Shown: piece by piece, positions 49,578 through 56,937 of the stretch
Position numbering within the stretch: the stretch's first letter is position 1
Layout: each line of letters opens with the position of its first letter
DNA from: Atopobacter sp. AH10
GTDB taxonomy: Bacteria; Bacillota; Bacilli; Lactobacillales; Aerococcaceae
Assembly: GCF_003664595.1 (NCBI RefSeq)
Contig: NZ_QXPZ01000027.1
Coordinates: 1 to 56,937 of the forward strand
Length of the DNA stretch: 56,937 bases
Direction of reading: 5' to 3'
Notes under the pieces: generated by a model
Told to the model about the DNA's origin: nothing
The model's input: only the letters and a program-made list of their open reading frames with translations
Database searches by the model: none
Position numbers and translations under genes: made by a program

Positions 49578-50915
49578 TCAGTTGTCGTTTTCAACTAATT
49601 TTTTTGAGACAGCTTCTTTTTTTGAAAATTGTTGGTAAAGCCCTTCTAAAATGATAGCCATAAGGGCAAAAAGAAGAGTTGGAACTAACCAAGAGAGGCC
49701 TTGTTTAGAAAGAGGTAAAGATTCTACTAAGCTATATAGAGAGCTTTTAGTAAAGGATGGCCAAATGATGGCAAGAGCTTCCATTATACCGATGAGGCTT
49801 GCACCAATGACCCCCGCTAGATAAGGGGCTCTTGTGGTGAGATAGCGACTGAAAAGAGAGATTAAGATCAAACTCATCATAATTGGGTGGATGGCTGTTA
49901 AAACAGAGACAGCTAAGGTAATGATCTTTTCTACCCCAATTAAGGAAATGCAGAATTCTACAGCAACAGCCACAAGCGTCAAGAATTGATAGGAAAGCTT
50001 GTTCTTGAAAATAATAACGAAGAAATTACTGAAAACGGAAGTGATACCGACTGCAGTGGTTAGACAAGCTAAGGCCACGCATATCCCCATCAATATCTGA
50101 CCGGATTGCCCTAAAAGAAGGGAGATAGTTGCGGTAAAGACAGCTGTTCTATCGCTATGAGCAGGTAATTGCCCAGCCACTAGAGAACCAGCATAAGATA
50201 AAGTCAGATAAACAAGGGATAAAAGAAGCAGTGCCACAATGCCCATCCATATACCAACTTTTACTTGAGAATCTTTGTCTTTATAGCCTCTTTGCTTAAT
50301 GTCCATCATCACGACGGAAGCCAAGAGGGGAGCCGCTAAGGTGTCCATCGTTTGGTAACCTTGTTGGAACCCATAGGCGAAAATGTGGTCTAGGCTTTTA
50401 CTAGCCACTACTGGTGTGTGACGTAAGAAAGCTGAAATACCAAGAATCCCTAATAGGATTAAGATCAAAGGAGTCAAATATTTCCCGATATGATTAATTA
50501 CCTGACTGGGATTTAAAGAAAGATAGGCCGTTAAGCCAAAGAAAATAAGTGAGGTCACCCAAATTGGACAGGAAGGGAATAGCATTTGGGTAAAGATTTC
50601 ATGGGTAGTGGCCCCTGTTCTTGGAACGGAGAAAATAGGACCTATTAAGACAATAGAAATACCAGCTAAGACAGTCCCAAATAGAGGGTGGATTTGTTTT
50701 CCTAGGTCGTTAACTTTCCCACCCAGCATAATGGTGACGAGAACACCTAAAATAGGAAAGAGGGGGTCGGAGGCTAAGAAACCTAAAGCAGCTGTTAACC
50801 AGTCTTTCCCACCAATGAAACCGAGATAAGGAGGGAAAATCAAATTCCCAGCCCCGAAAAATATGGCGAATAAAGCGAAACCGATGATCATAATGTCTGA
50901 TTTTTTGATAGTCAT
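49578..50915 (-). CDS. brnQ: branched-chain amino acid:cation symporter (BrnQ family)
   Basis: A 445-residue BrnQ paralogue with SDIMIIGFALFAIFFGAGNL, VPRTGATTHEIFTQMLFPSC, and ALACLTTAVGITSVFSNFFV. It is very close to the copy at 21426-22733 through most of its length. The start is ATG 50915 (MTIKKSD), matching the N-terminus of that copy. The longer frame to 51059 adds 48 residues with no homology and no ribosome binding site. It is bounded on the left by the nested palindrome, which can serve as its terminator. Confidence 0.92.
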   Translation of the reverse strand: MTIKKSDIMIIGFALFAIFFGAGNLIFPPYLGFIGGKDWLTAALGFLASDPLFPILGVLVTIMLGGKVNDLGKQIHPLFGTVLAGISIVLIGPIFSVPRTGATTHEIFTQMLFPSCPIWVTSLIFFGLTAYLSLNPSQVINHIGKYLTPLILILLGILGISAFLRHTPVVASKSLDHIFAYGFQQGYQTMDTLAAPLLASVVMMDIKQRGYKDKDSQVKVGIWMGIVALLLLSLVYLTLSYAGSLVAGQLPAHSDRTAVFTATISLLLGQSGQILMGICVALACLTTAVGITSVFSNFFVIIFKNKLSYQFLTLVAVAVEFCISLIGVEKIITLAVSVLTAIHPIMMSLILISLFSRYLTTRAPYLAGVIGASLIGIMEALAIIWPSFTKSSLYSLVESLPLSKQGLSWLVPTLLFALMAIILEGLYQQFSKKEAVSKKLVENDN

Positions 50916-51428
50916 AAACATTCCCATTTCTTTTTGAACCAAGCGACAACGACAGGATAGGCTAAGAGCGAAAAAAGTTGCTCTCTCCTCCATAAAACTC
51001 CTATAAGCCAGCTTAACTAGAAAAGCCCCCTTACTTAGAAGTGATGATTTGTGAAACATCGCTTAGTTTTGAAGGAGCTAACAAGTGGCGTAAAGAGAAT
51101 ATAAAGCTATTATAGCGAAATAGAGATGAAAGTCCACTTATAAAATGAGAAAATTCAAATAAAGTCCAAAAAAAATCAATGCCAAGTCTGGTCGCTTTTG
51201 GAGTAGAAGTCAGGAAAATGTTGGCATAAAGGTAAAGAAAGCTATTACAAAACAAGAAGAAACTAAGTCAGTTTGTAGTACCACATCACCGCTCAGTTCA
51301 GATTCTCTTTTAGACATTTTTGGGGGGGACAAATTTTTAAGGAGTATATTCTTAAGGAGGCTATTCTTAATGAAAAGTTTGACCACTTGCCCTATAATGA
51401 AAGTATAAAAAGCAGAGAGGTGAAAGCT
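50916..51428. other. intergenic region between brnQ and the DUF6110 gene
   Basis: About 510 bases with no supported gene. An imperfect direct repeat of AAGGAG(T/G)...TATTCTTAA lies at 51339-51371. A TATAAT at 51392-51397 may be the -10 of the following operon. Confidence 0.4.
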
Positions 51429-51728
51429 ATGATCAACTTAAGACGAGCGCTAGTAGGAAGTAAAAACCTGACTCTTTTTGTGAGTGGAGCTGTTTTTGCC
51501 AATGTAGCGAAAAAAGTTTGGGCTGATCCAAAGTCAAAAACGGTTTGCGCGAAATTGGTTGCTAAGGGGATGCATCTTGCAGATGGTGTGAATACAGTCA
51601 TTTCTAATGTCAAACAAGAAGTGGAAGATGTTTATGCAGAGGCAGAAGATATTTATGCAAAAGAAAAGCAAGATGAAGCTGTGGGGAAAATAGAAAGTGT
51701 AGAAGCGATAGATCATGACGAAGAATAA
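51429..51728 (+). CDS. DUF6110 family protein
   Basis: A 99-residue protein with a weak N-terminal hydrophobic stretch (NLTLFVSGAVFANVAKKV) and an acidic, helical C-terminal half (EVEDVYAEAEDIYAKEKQDE). It matches small DUF6110-type proteins, which in many Bacillota directly precede a metal P-type ATPase. Their function is unknown; a membrane-associated accessory or metal-related role is inferred from context. ATG 51429 has AGAGAGGTG 6 bases upstream. The stop overlaps the ATPase start by 14 bases. Confidence 0.72.
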   Translation: MINLRRALVGSKNLTLFVSGAVFANVAKKVWADPKSKTVCAKLVAKGMHLADGVNTVISNVKQEVEDVYAEAEDIYAKEKQDEAVGKIESVEAIDHDEE

Positions 51729-53859
51729 GGCACGGGGCTACAAGATCTTATCCAAGAGTTCAAAAAGGGTGCGGTTAGAGGTACCCTTTTTATGTACACC
51801 GGCTGTTCAGACCTATTTGAGTCATTTGAGTCGTGAATTTGAGGTCATTGATCATTTACAATTTTATCTCAATGAATATCGTTTGACTTTGCATCTAAAA
51901 GAGCCAGATGAAAAGTTATTGGATCAATGGATTGGAGCGATCAAGCTAGAAGATTTGTCACGCCTCTATCAAAATAAAGAGGAATTTTTAGCAATTAGTC
52001 CAGGGAAAATTGTGGCACGTCAATGCTTGAAACGATCAGTTTATTTAACGCTTGTTCCTAGTCCACTACGATTGTGTGTGACCTTAACAAAGCTAGGCTT
52101 GTACGCTAGACAGGCTTTTTATTCCTTAGCTTGTGGCCATTTGACGATGGAGCTGTTAGACTTTACCGCTGTTTTAGCGGCAGTCTCTATGGGAGATCCG
52201 GATGGTGCTGGAACCATCATGTTCATTTTGGAATTAGGTGAACGGATGGATGCTTGGACTTTGGATAAATCTATTCATGACCTCACGGATAGTTTAAGCC
52301 AAAAGCAAGTGCTCATTTGGGTAGAAGACGAAAAGGGCGAACGTCGGCAATTAGCCTCTGATTTCATTCAAAAAGGCGACCATATCGTCGTCCAAGAAGG
52401 TGGAGAAATATACTTCGATGGATTTGTGGTGAAGGGGCAGGGCGCCGTTCAAGAAAGCAATCTTACAGGAGAGCCTTTCCCAGTTTCTAAGACGATAGGG
52501 GATTCGGTGACCTCTAATACGACCTTGGAATATGGGGACTTAGTCGTTGAAGTAACCAATCCTAATTTCAATGCCCACTTAAAGGAATTGGTAGCTGCTA
52601 TTCATGAATCTTCTAAGAGCCAATCGCAAAAAGAAGTTCGATTGACTCAAAAAGCGGATACTTTAGTCAAGTATAACTACTTAGGGATGGCTTTGACCTA
52701 TCTCTTGACAGGGAGTGTGCAAAAGGCCTTATCCTTCCTCTTGGTGGATTTTTCTTGTGCCTTAAAACTCTCTACTTCTGTGGCTTATTTGACAGCGATT
52801 CGAGAAGCTATGGATAAGGGAATAGTGGTCAAAGGCTCTCGTTACATTGACCAATATCCACAAATAGATTGCTTGATTTTTGATAAGACAGGTACCTTGA
52901 CAACATCTAAATTAGTGATTAGTCAAGTGGTTCCATTTGGTGGTCATACTTATGAAGAAGTGTTGAAAATTGGCGCTTGTTTAGAAGAACATCTCTACCA
53001 TCCAATAGCGAATGCAGTGGTGATGAAGGCAGCAGATGAAGGGATCGTCCACGAAGAAATGCATGGCCCTCTCTTCCATATTGCTTCTCGTGGCATCCGT
53101 TCGTCTATTGGAGAGGATGAGGTGCTTATTGGGAGTTATCAGTTTATTGAAGAAGAGAAAGTTAGATTAACCGAGGAACAGCAAGAACTAATTAGAGCTT
53201 ATCGAGGAAAATATAATCTTCTTTTTCTGGCTAGGGCAAAGGAATTGATTGCCATCTTCTGCGTGGATACCCCTTTGAGAGCTAATGTGGTAGAAGTGCT
53301 CAAACGTTTGAAGGATGAAGGGAAGGAAATTGCCCTTTTAACAGGTGATGTGGAAGATCGAACCCTAGATTTACGGGAGAAGGTTGCTTTTGACGAAGTG
53401 AAATGCCAAGTGACGCCAGAAGATAAACTCAACTTCATTAAGGAAAGGCAAGCCAAAGGACAAGAAGTCCTGATGATTGGAGATGGCTTAAACGATTCTG
53501 CAGCTATTGCGCAAGCTGATCTAGGGATTGTGATGGCGGATTCGTCTGACTTGGCAAGACAAACCAGTGATATGATTTTTTTAAGTGATGATTTACAGTC
53601 TCTCTTTGATTTAGAAGATATTTACCATCGCTTGCAAAAACAATTAGATTGGAATCTCTTTAGGGCTGTGGGAATCAACTCGAGCCTAATCTTAATGGGT
53701 TTGGCTGGCGTTTTACCGACTTCGTTCTTGGCGACTTTCCATAACCTCACGACCATGCTTTTAGTGGCGGATAGCTTTAAATTGAAGGAGAGCAAAAAGG
53801 AGATAAGGCAACAAGGATTACGAAAGGAAAAGAGTCTTAGCCGGCCTTCAGAAAAATAG
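51715..53859 (+). CDS. P1B-type heavy metal-transporting ATPase
   Basis: A 714-residue membrane pump that moves a metal ion using ATP. Features: TGEPFPVSK actuator loop (251-259), the membrane metal motif SCALKLS (347-353) in place of CPC, phosphorylation D390 in DKTGTLTTSK, and hinge GDGLNDSAAIAQADLGIVM near 595. The N-terminus (1-90) lacks a CxxC metal-binding motif. Only a few membrane helices are strongly hydrophobic. The SCALKLS motif sets it apart from copper CPC pumps; Mn, Fe or Zn are possible cargoes. It is coupled to the DUF6110 gene. The last codons lie inside a 36-bp minisatellite. Confidence 0.9.
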   Translation: MTKNKARGYKILSKSSKRVRLEVPFLCTPAVQTYLSHLSREFEVIDHLQFYLNEYRLTLHLKEPDEKLLDQWIGAIKLEDLSRLYQNKEEFLAISPGKIVARQCLKRSVYLTLVPSPLRLCVTLTKLGLYARQAFYSLACGHLTMELLDFTAVLAAVSMGDPDGAGTIMFILELGERMDAWTLDKSIHDLTDSLSQKQVLIWVEDEKGERRQLASDFIQKGDHIVVQEGGEIYFDGFVVKGQGAVQESNLTGEPFPVSKTIGDSVTSNTTLEYGDLVVEVTNPNFNAHLKELVAAIHESSKSQSQKEVRLTQKADTLVKYNYLGMALTYLLTGSVQKALSFLLVDFSCALKLSTSVAYLTAIREAMDKGIVVKGSRYIDQYPQIDCLIFDKTGTLTTSKLVISQVVPFGGHTYEEVLKIGACLEEHLYHPIANAVVMKAADEGIVHEEMHGPLFHIASRGIRSSIGEDEVLIGSYQFIEEEKVRLTEEQQELIRAYRGKYNLLFLARAKELIAIFCVDTPLRANVVEVLKRLKDEGKEIALLTGDVEDRTLDLREKVAFDEVKCQVTPEDKLNFIKERQAKGQEVLMIGDGLNDSAAIAQADLGIVMADSSDLARQTSDMIFLSDDLQSLFDLEDIYHRLQKQLDWNLFRAVGINSSLILMGLAGVLPTSFLATFHNLTTMLLVADSFKLKESKKEIRQQGLRKEKSLSRPSEK

Positions 53860-54014
53860 ATTAATAAAGAGTTAGCCGGCACTTAGAAAAAGAGATTAAG
53901 CAAAGAGTTAGCCAGCATTCAGGGAAATAGATCAAACAAAGATTTAACCGGTATTCAGAAAAATAGATCAATAACGAGTTAGCTGATATTTAGAAAAATA
54001 GATCAATAGAGCTA
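53834..54014. repeat. 36-bp minisatellite beginning in the ATPase gene
   Basis: Five units at about 53834, 53871, 53907, 53943 and 53978 share GTTAGCCGGCATTCAGAAAA and then a TAGAT/ATCAATAA tail, with drift. A partial sixth follows. The first unit encodes the ATPase C-terminus and stop. The rest forms the leader of metY. Confidence 0.85.
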
Positions 54015-54033
54015 ACGAATATGGGAGGAAAAA

Positions 54034-55323
54034 ATGCAAGAAGAAAAGAAGCAAGGACTAGGAACTCTATGTGTTCAGGCAGGCTATAGTCCAAAAAATG
54101 GGGAACCACGTGTCTTACCAATTGTACAATCTACGACCTATAAATACGATTCTTCAAAACAAATGGGAGATCTGTTTGATTTGAAAGATACAGGCTATTT
54201 CTATACACGATTAGCTAACCCGACTAATGATGCGGTGGCAGCCAAAATTACCGCTTTGGAAGGGGGCGAAGCAGGCATTTTAACCTCATCTGGTCAAGCA
54301 GCAACTTTCTATGCCTTGCTCAATATATTGAAAGCAGGGGATCATATTGTGGCCTCCTCTGCTATTTATGGCGGATCCTACAACTTGATTGCCCATACAA
54401 TGGCTGATTTGGGGATTGAATCTACCTTTGTGGAACCAGATGTCACTTTAGAGGAATTAAACTTGGCTTTTAAGGAAAATACTAAAGTGGTATTTGGAGA
54501 AAGTTTAGCCAACCCTTCCTTGAAAATTTTAGATATCGAGACATTTGCTAAAGCAGCACATGAGCATGGCGTGCCATTGGTAGTGGATAATACCTTCCCA
54601 ACCCCTATTTTCTTGCGCCCATTCGAGTTTGGAGCAGATATCGTTACACATTCGACAACCAAATACATGAACGGGTTTGCTAATTCTGTTGGAGGTGCTG
54701 TGATTGATTCTGGAAACTTTGATTGGAGCTTATATGGAGACAAATTCAAAGGATTAACACAGCCTGATGAAACTTACCATGGAGTTGTTTTTACAGAAAC
54801 TTTTGGTAGAAAGGCCTATATCACCAAGTTGACCACGACTTTAATGAGAGATTTAGGCTCGATCCCTTCTCCGCAAAATTCCTTCTATTTAGGAGTAGGC
54901 TTGGAAACTTTACATTTACGGATGCCTCGTCATTTTGAAAATGCTAAAGCAGTTGCTGAATATTTAAAGGGACACGATAAAATTTCTTGGGTTAATTTTT
55001 CCGCTTTGCCGGATGATTCGCAACATGACTTGGCTCAAAAATACTTACCAAATGGGTCTTGTGGGGTTATTTCCTTTGGGGTAAAGGGAGGAAGAGAAGC
55101 TGCAACACGCTTTATGGATGCCTTACAACTGGCAGCAGTCGTCACCCATGTAGCGGATTCTAGAACTTGTGTGTTACATCCAGCTAGCACCACTCACCGT
55201 CAAATGAACGATGAGGAATTAGAGAAAGCGGGTGTTAGTCCCGATTTAATTCGAATGAGTGTCGGGATTGAAGACAAGGAAGATATCCTTCTAGATATCG
55301 CCCAAGCCTTGGAGCAAGTATAA
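54034..55323 (+). CDS. metY: O-acetylhomoserine sulfhydrylase
   Basis: Makes homocysteine from O-acetylhomoserine and sulfide, a PLP enzyme of the Cys/Met metabolism family. The 429-residue protein has TLCVQAGYSPKNGEPRVLPI at the start, FYTRLANPTNDAVAAKIT near 57-72, LTSSGQAATFYALLNIL near 83-99, and the cofactor lysine K210 in THSTTKYMNGF. It ends with the LIRMSVGIEDKEDI segment. The length of about 430 and the long insertion at 235-260 favour MetY over cystathionine gamma-synthase. A TGGGAGGAA ribosome binding site is present. Confidence 0.92.
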   Translation: MQEEKKQGLGTLCVQAGYSPKNGEPRVLPIVQSTTYKYDSSKQMGDLFDLKDTGYFYTRLANPTNDAVAAKITALEGGEAGILTSSGQAATFYALLNILKAGDHIVASSAIYGGSYNLIAHTMADLGIESTFVEPDVTLEELNLAFKENTKVVFGESLANPSLKILDIETFAKAAHEHGVPLVVDNTFPTPIFLRPFEFGADIVTHSTTKYMNGFANSVGGAVIDSGNFDWSLYGDKFKGLTQPDETYHGVVFTETFGRKAYITKLTTTLMRDLGSIPSPQNSFYLGVGLETLHLRMPRHFENAKAVAEYLKGHDKISWVNFSALPDDSQHDLAQKYLPNGSCGVISFGVKGGREAATRFMDALQLAAVVTHVADSRTCVLHPASTTHRQMNDEELEKAGVSPDLIRMSVGIEDKEDILLDIAQALEQV

Positions 55324-55767
55324 AACTAGCCTTTTATTTCCTTAATATGCGCCTATCTTATGACTTTAGGGATATTTTATTCAGTCTACACTCTATAAAA
55401 GAATCACGATACTTTAGTCGTGAGAGCTTTAAGGGAAGGTCGATCAAATGAAGAATGAACAGGATAGCTGTCAGCTAATTCGGGAGATTCTTGAGTGGAA
55501 GGCAAAGAGGATTTGCTATAGGATGCTCTATCATAAGGAATATCAGACAGATTATTGCCAGTTGCATTAAAATACAATCAGGCCATTTTTGCTTCCAGTA
55601 TGAGCTGCTATTTCCTAGCAGTAGTTCAGCGCTTGAAGTTTAATGGCCTATTTTTATTCAGTGAATGAGGAAATGATCGAACAGAATAAATCATTGCTAA
55701 GTGTCACGCAGACTATTTTTATTCAGTGAATGAGGAAATGATCGAACAAGAGAAGGAGGAAGAAAAG
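55324..55767. other. intergenic region with hairpin and direct repeat
   Basis: About 440 bases. A TCACGA / TCGTGA hairpin at 55404-55423 lies after metY but lacks a clean T-run. A perfect 36-bp direct repeat (55648-55683 and 55713-55748) lies just before the peptidase ribosome binding site. No supported gene. Confidence 0.5.
55648..55748. repeat. 36-bp direct repeat with 29-bp spacer
   Basis: CTATTTTTATTCAGTGAATG and the following 16 bases occur at 55648-55683 and again at 55713-55748 without change. Confidence 0.88.
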
Positions 55768-56808
55768 ATGGGATTAAGTAATGGAATCAAAATTGGTCGG
55801 ATGAAAAGAGGACGGCTGAACAGCATTTCAGATGTTAAAGGGGTTACGGTAGGCCATTTCACTTTGGCAGAAGGTCCTATTCAAACTGGGGTCACAGCGA
55901 TTAAACCGCATCAAGGGAATCTTTTCCGAGAAAAACTTTTGGCGGCCTGCCAAGTCCTCAATGGCTTTGGAAAATCAGTTGGTCTAGTTCAAGTAGAGGA
56001 ATTGGGGACACTTGAAACCCCCATACTCTTGACCAATACCCTAAGTGTTGGAAGGGCTTCAACTGCCTTAGTAAAAGAAATGTTAGATGAAAATCCTGAG
56101 ATTGGGGATACGACAGGGACAGTTAATCCCCTTGTATTTGAATGCAATGACGGTTATTTGAATGACATTAGAGCGCTTGCTGTGGAAGAGGGACATGTTA
56201 GAGAGGCTCTAAGTCAATGTGCGACGAATTTTAAAGAAGGGGCAGTAGGTGCAGGAAGAGGAATGAAGTGCTTTGGCTTAAAAGGAGGGATTGGAACGGC
56301 TTCTAGGCAGTGGGACTTGGATGGTGGGACTTATCATTTAGGCGTACTCGTTTTGACGAACCATGGATGCTTTCAAGACTTGCTAATAGCAGGGAAAGCC
56401 ATTGGTCAGGAATTTCCTTCTCCCCGACCAAGAGAAGCTGATAAGGGGTCTGTCATCACGATAATAGCAACGGATTTACCCTTGTCTTCAAGGCAATTAA
56501 AACGACTGTGCAGAAGAGCTGTTGTGGGCTTAAGCAAAACAGGATCTCTGATGACGAATGGATCTGGTGAAATTGTGCTAGCTTTTTCAACGGCCAATCG
56601 AATAGCCCACAACAAGATAGATGCATTTATACCTTTAAAAATACTCTATGACGAAGATTTGGATCTTGCCTTTCAAGCCTTGGCAGAAAGTGTTGAAGAA
56701 GCCGTGCTTTCGTCACTATTTCATGCGGAAACAGTGACCGGACGAAAGGAAAGAAAATTGTGGAGTTTAAAAGATTGGCTAGAGCAATGCAAAAGCTTTG
56801 AAAAATAA
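55768..56808 (+). CDS. P1 family (DmpA-like) peptidase
   Basis: An N-terminal nucleophile hydrolase of the L-aminopeptidase D-Ala-esterase/amidase type, which self-cleaves at a Gly-Ser bond and then releases N-terminal residues or beta-peptides. The 346-residue protein has RGRLNSISDVKGVTVGH near the start, GAVGAGRGMKCFGLKGGIGT near the centre and TNGSGEIVLAFSTANR, where the G-S bond is the expected cleavage site. I chose ATG 55768, with AAGGAGG 7-8 bases upstream. The longer frame to 55726 begins inside the 36-bp repeat and adds only a charged tail. Confidence 0.88.
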   Translation: MGLSNGIKIGRMKRGRLNSISDVKGVTVGHFTLAEGPIQTGVTAIKPHQGNLFREKLLAACQVLNGFGKSVGLVQVEELGTLETPILLTNTLSVGRASTALVKEMLDENPEIGDTTGTVNPLVFECNDGYLNDIRALAVEEGHVREALSQCATNFKEGAVGAGRGMKCFGLKGGIGTASRQWDLDGGTYHLGVLVLTNHGCFQDLLIAGKAIGQEFPSPRPREADKGSVITIIATDLPLSSRQLKRLCRRAVVGLSKTGSLMTNGSGEIVLAFSTANRIAHNKIDAFIPLKILYDEDLDLAFQALAESVEEAVLSSLFHAETVTGRKERKLWSLKDWLEQCKSFEK

Positions 56809-56937
56809 AAGTTAAGAGAATAGAGATTAAAACTTTTTTGGAAATAAATGATCTTTATAGATATATCAAAAAAAAGAGGTGGATTTTAGAATGAACTTAG
56901 CCACTCAATTGTGAAAAAAAAAGACGCCATGTAAATT
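56809..56937. other. end of window, no gene seen
   Basis: AT-rich. An AGAGGTGG site before ATG 56891 opens a frame of only seven codons (MNLATQL). If real, this could be a leader peptide for a gene beyond the window. Confidence 0.3.

Noticed and set aside
50916-51059. N-terminal extension of the third BrnQ
   Set aside because: The extension has no similarity to the paralogues, and the internal ATG aligns exactly with their starts.
1-56937. tRNA or rRNA genes
   Set aside because: I looked for cloverleaf arms (GGTTCGAATC-type T-arms with CCA ends) and rRNA signatures on both strands and found none.

Overview
The window looks like chromosomal DNA of a low-GC Gram-positive bacterium (Bacillota). 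Reasons: strong AGGAGG-type ribosome binding sites, a T-box leader, CodY-like boxes, a FabK-type fatty acid operon, PdxST with a MocR-type PdxR, ECF vitamin-type transport, and A+T-rich intergenic DNA. The mix is that of a fermentative host-associated lineage (Lactobacillales, Erysipelotrichia or Clostridia-like). I cannot place it more finely from sequence alone. I see no rRNA, tRNA, CRISPR or prophage genes.

Layout. 1-3.7 kb: an aminotransferase, a 4-oxalocrotonate tautomerase homologue and an AGCS alanine/sodium symporter. 3.7-13.2 kb: a complete-looking FASII elongation operon (acpP-accB-accC-accD-accA-fabK-fabD-fabG-fabF-fabZ), headed by a DUF1836 regulator and by a roughly 600-base leader. 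The leader holds five CTAGT-N7-ACTAG palindromes, one of them over a promoter, and a folded, terminated RNA. 13.2-18.7 kb: a CstA-type transporter, an M18 aminopeptidase, a small unknown protein and a Gate-domain membrane protein. 18.7-21.2 kb: an insertion flanked by a perfect 62-bp direct repeat. It carries the two ends of an IS1634-type transposase gene around two unknown genes, one of which encodes a 20-residue Lys/Arg-Pro repeat protein. 21.4-24.6 kb: two BrnQ transporters, the second under a T-box, a consensus promoter and CodY-like boxes. 24.8-31.6 kb: a TetR regulator with a fused DUF2871 membrane protein, an MFS transporter and an ECF transporter (fused EcfAA, EcfT, EcfS) with a structured leader. 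32.4-41.7 kb: an Mbeg1-like hydrolase, then a phosphate island (phoP-phoR, pstS-pstC-pstA-pstB, phoU) with PhoP-box-like repeats before both phoP and pstS. PstS appears circularly permuted. 42.3-46.1 kb: a Schlafen/AlbA_2 protein, a candidate small RNA and a dicarboxylate/amino acid symporter. 46.1-49.2 kb: pdxT-pdxS divergent from pdxR. 49.2-51 kb: a minimal IS remnant, a nested palindrome and a third BrnQ. 51.4-56.9 kb: a DUF6110 protein with a P1B-type ATPase, MetY and a P1-family (DmpA-like) peptidase.

How it fits together. The window combines membrane lipid synthesis, amino acid and peptide acquisition (BrnQ x3, AGCS, DAACS, M18, P1 peptidase, CstA), phosphate scavenging, vitamin B6 synthesis and sulfur amino acid synthesis. 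Regulation visible in the DNA includes the CTAGT operator array, the T-box with CodY-like sites, the PhoP boxes, and leader RNAs before the FASII operon and the ECF operon. Intergenic DNA is unusually rich in short tandem duplications (about 20-64 bp units) and in decayed IS ends.
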